Below, in pieces: positions 58,805 through 60,186 of a stretch of 60,186 nt of DNA; within the stretch, counting starts at the first letter, position 1, and each line of letters opens with the position of its first letter. The position numbers and the translations under genes are program-made. The notes below the pieces were generated by a model. The model did no database searches, was not told the origin of the DNA, and saw only the letters and a list, made by a program, of their open reading frames with translations. The stretch lies in the NCBI RefSeq assembly GCF_946479605.1, contig NZ_CAMLGT010000002.1:1-60186 (forward strand), read 5' to 3'. This stretch comes from an uncultured Lacibacter sp. GTDB taxonomy: Bacteria > Bacteroidota > Bacteroidia > Chitinophagales > Chitinophagaceae.

Positions 58805-59757
58805 ACATGAAGCTGAAGGATAAACTAAAAGATTACAAACCACTTCACTGGATCTATAACCTGCTTCATGCAAAACAACTGCAGCATAACAAAGATGCCT
58901 ACAAGCGTTATAACATTCACAAACCATTGTACGGCTCTATCAGCAGCAGAGATTTTCCCGACAAAACTTCAAGTGCATGGTTAGATGTAAATGATTCGGC
59001 TGATGTAGCCGCATCAAAACCTCCCTTCAGAAATTTTTCTGATGATGTACAGCAGCAATTATTGCACTGGAGCAGCAAAGGTTTTCTGCACATCAAACAC
59101 TATTTCAGTCATGAACAGGTTGATGAGGTGAACAATGCAGTTGACGAACTGATCAATCAAAAACATTTACCTGTTACACACGATAATAAAGTGATGTTTG
59201 GTTACAAACACTCTCCCGTTATTAAACAAATGATGCAGGATGAAGGATTGAAAACCCTGCTCTCGTTTATTCTTGATAAAGAAACCATTCCTTTTCAAAC
59301 ACTCAACTTTGTAAAAGGCAGTGGTCAGCGTGCACACAGCGACAGTATTCACATGACCACCTATCCGCTTGGTTATTTAATTGCAGCCTGGATAGCGTTG
59401 GAAGATATTCACCCCGATAGCGGGCCTTTGTTTTATTACCCCGGCAGCCATAAACTTCCGTACCTGCTGAATGATGATTTTGAAAACTATAGTACGCAAT
59501 TAAAGTTGGGTAATAAACAATACAGCGATTATGAGGATATGACGGAAGAAGTGCTGGCACAAAACCAGTTTCAGCCGCAAATTTTTTTACCCAAAAAAGG
59601 CGATGTACTCATCTGGCATGCAAACCTTATACACGGCGGAATGCCTGTTGTAAATCCTGCGCTCACAAGAAAAAGTATGGTGGTGCATTACTATGCAAAA
59701 GATGTAATCAAGTATCATGAAATAACAGAGCGCCCTTCTTTGATGGAAGAAGAATAA
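58801..59757 (+). CDS. Phytanoyl-CoA dioxygenase-family (PhyH) protein
   Basis: A 318-residue Fe(II)/2-oxoglutarate-dependent oxygenase-like protein. Metal-binding His/Asp are in GQRAHSDSIHMTTYPLG (HxD), the distal His in LIHGGMPVVNPALTRKSMVVHYY, where the Arg for 2-oxoglutarate follows. The N-terminal 60 residues are additional, with basic helices. Hydroxylates an unidentified lipid or small molecule. It overlaps the GH3 gene by 4 bases and is followed 32 bases later by fabG. Confidence 0.88.
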   Translation: MNMKLKDKLKDYKPLHWIYNLLHAKQLQHNKDAYKRYNIHKPLYGSISSRDFPDKTSSAWLDVNDSADVAASKPPFRNFSDDVQQQLLHWSSKGFLHIKHYFSHEQVDEVNNAVDELINQKHLPVTHDNKVMFGYKHSPVIKQMMQDEGLKTLLSFILDKETIPFQTLNFVKGSGQRAHSDSIHMTTYPLGYLIAAWIALEDIHPDSGPLFYYPGSHKLPYLLNDDFENYSTQLKLGNKQYSDYEDMTEEVLAQNQFQPQIFLPKKGDVLIWHANLIHGGMPVVNPALTRKSMVVHYYAKDVIKYHEITERPSLMEEE

Positions 59758-59789
59758 ACCCTTTACTTTGTAGAATTCAATTACATGTT

Positions 59790-60186
59790 ATGAAATTATT
59801 AGAAGGAAAAGTAGCCATTGTTACAGGTGCTGCACGTGGTATTGGCGAAGCAGTAGCGATCAAGTTTGCTGAACAAGGTGCAAACGTAGCCTTTACGTTT
59901 GTTAGCGACAGCAGTAAAGAAAAAGCAATTGCACTGGAAGCAAAGCTGACCGCTTTAGGCGTAAAAGCAAAAGCCTATCAAAGCAATGCAGGTGACTTTG
60001 CAGCCTGTGAAACCTTTGTAAATGATGTGCTGAAGGAATTTGGCACTGTTGATATTTGCGTAAACAATGCAGGTATTTCAAAAGATAACCTGTTGCTGCG
60101 TATGAGCCCCGACCAGTGGGATGATGTGATTAAGGTAAACCTCAACTCTGTGTTTTACATGACCAAGCAGATCATTAAACCCATGA
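59790..60186 (+). CDS. fabG: 3-oxoacyl-ACP reductase FabG, N-terminal part (cut by window edge)
   Basis: The first 132 codons of a short-chain dehydrogenase/reductase. The Rossmann motif is VAIVTGAARGIGEAVAIKFAEQGANVAFTF (TGxxxGIG), followed by VDICVNNAGISKDNLLLRMSPDQWDDVIKVNLNSVFYMTKQ with NNAG. FabG reduces 3-oxoacyl-ACP in fatty acid synthesis; the fragment ends before the catalytic YxxxK. A generic SDR remains possible. Runs off the right edge. Confidence 0.9.
   Translation, partial: MKLLEGKVAIVTGAARGIGEAVAIKFAEQGANVAFTFVSDSSKEKAIALEAKLTALGVKAKAYQSNAGDFAACETFVNDVLKEFGTVDICVNNAGISKDNLLLRMSPDQWDDVIKVNLNSVFYMTKQIIKPM

Noticed and set aside
1..60186. CRISPR array, tRNA, rRNA, prophage or transposase
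   Set aside because: No regularly spaced direct repeats, cloverleaf sequences or mobile-element enzymes were seen by eye.

Overview
The window comes from a Bacteroidota chromosome, most likely Chitinophagaceae. Evidence: a SusC-type TonB-dependent receptor beside a secreted GH13 amylase, several proteins with type IX secretion sorting tails (a YPNP-containing C-terminal sandwich), Bacteroidota promoter boxes (TAnnTTTG), few Shine-Dalgarno sites, and housekeeping genes of that phylum. No tRNA, rRNA, CRISPR array, prophage or transposase was seen. The left end cuts a susC-like gene and the right end cuts fabG.

Layout. 1-4.6 kb: glycan use (susC-like receptor, GH13 amylase, divergent AraC regulator). 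4.6-15.6 kb: mixed housekeeping (amidohydrolase, ligA, NUMOD4/HNH protein, DUF2461 protein, asd, lamin-tail surface protein, a possible kinase-fold protein, PfkB kinase). 15.7-31.1 kb: a dispersed phenylacetate (paa) region: TetR regulator, paaE, paaA-B-C-D, then a sugar-type block (TIM barrel, SUMF1, Gfo/Idh/MocA, MgtC), then paaG, two secreted proteins, and aminotransferase-paaI-paaY. 31.1-41.2 kb: paralogous membrane proteins, a large T9SS protein, obg, a CPBP protease, small unknowns, a TTHB210-like lipoprotein and an enolase-superfamily enzyme. 41.3-50.5 kb: thioredoxin-fold protein, AlkA-like glycosylase, LpxH-like phosphoesterase plus glycosyltransferase, cysS, EEP hydrolase, two rhomboids, RlmD-like methyltransferase. 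50.6-60.2 kb: DUF6364/PIN toxin-antitoxin pair, TlpA-like and SurA-like exported proteins, a broken Doc toxin with its small partner, metF, then lptB, GH3, PhyH and fabG.

The most notable observation is upstream of asd on the minus strand (about 10,945-11,103). A consensus promoter precedes a 15-18 codon ORF dense in Lys and Thr codons, with Met and Ile at its start. It is followed by an intrinsic terminator whose 5' arm can pair instead with the end of the small ORF. This has the architecture of a ribosome-mediated transcription attenuator. Asd feeds Lys, Thr, Met and Ile synthesis, so the codon content fits the gene controlled. Other signals are an identical 10-bp palindrome at the same distance (66-67 bp) before both the susC-like gene and the amylase, a shared promoter motif before paaE and paaA, a dispersed repeat lying in frame inside cysS, and a Doc toxin gene broken by an apparent frameshifting deletion.

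All functional calls rest on reading motifs and family resemblance by eye; no database search was run.
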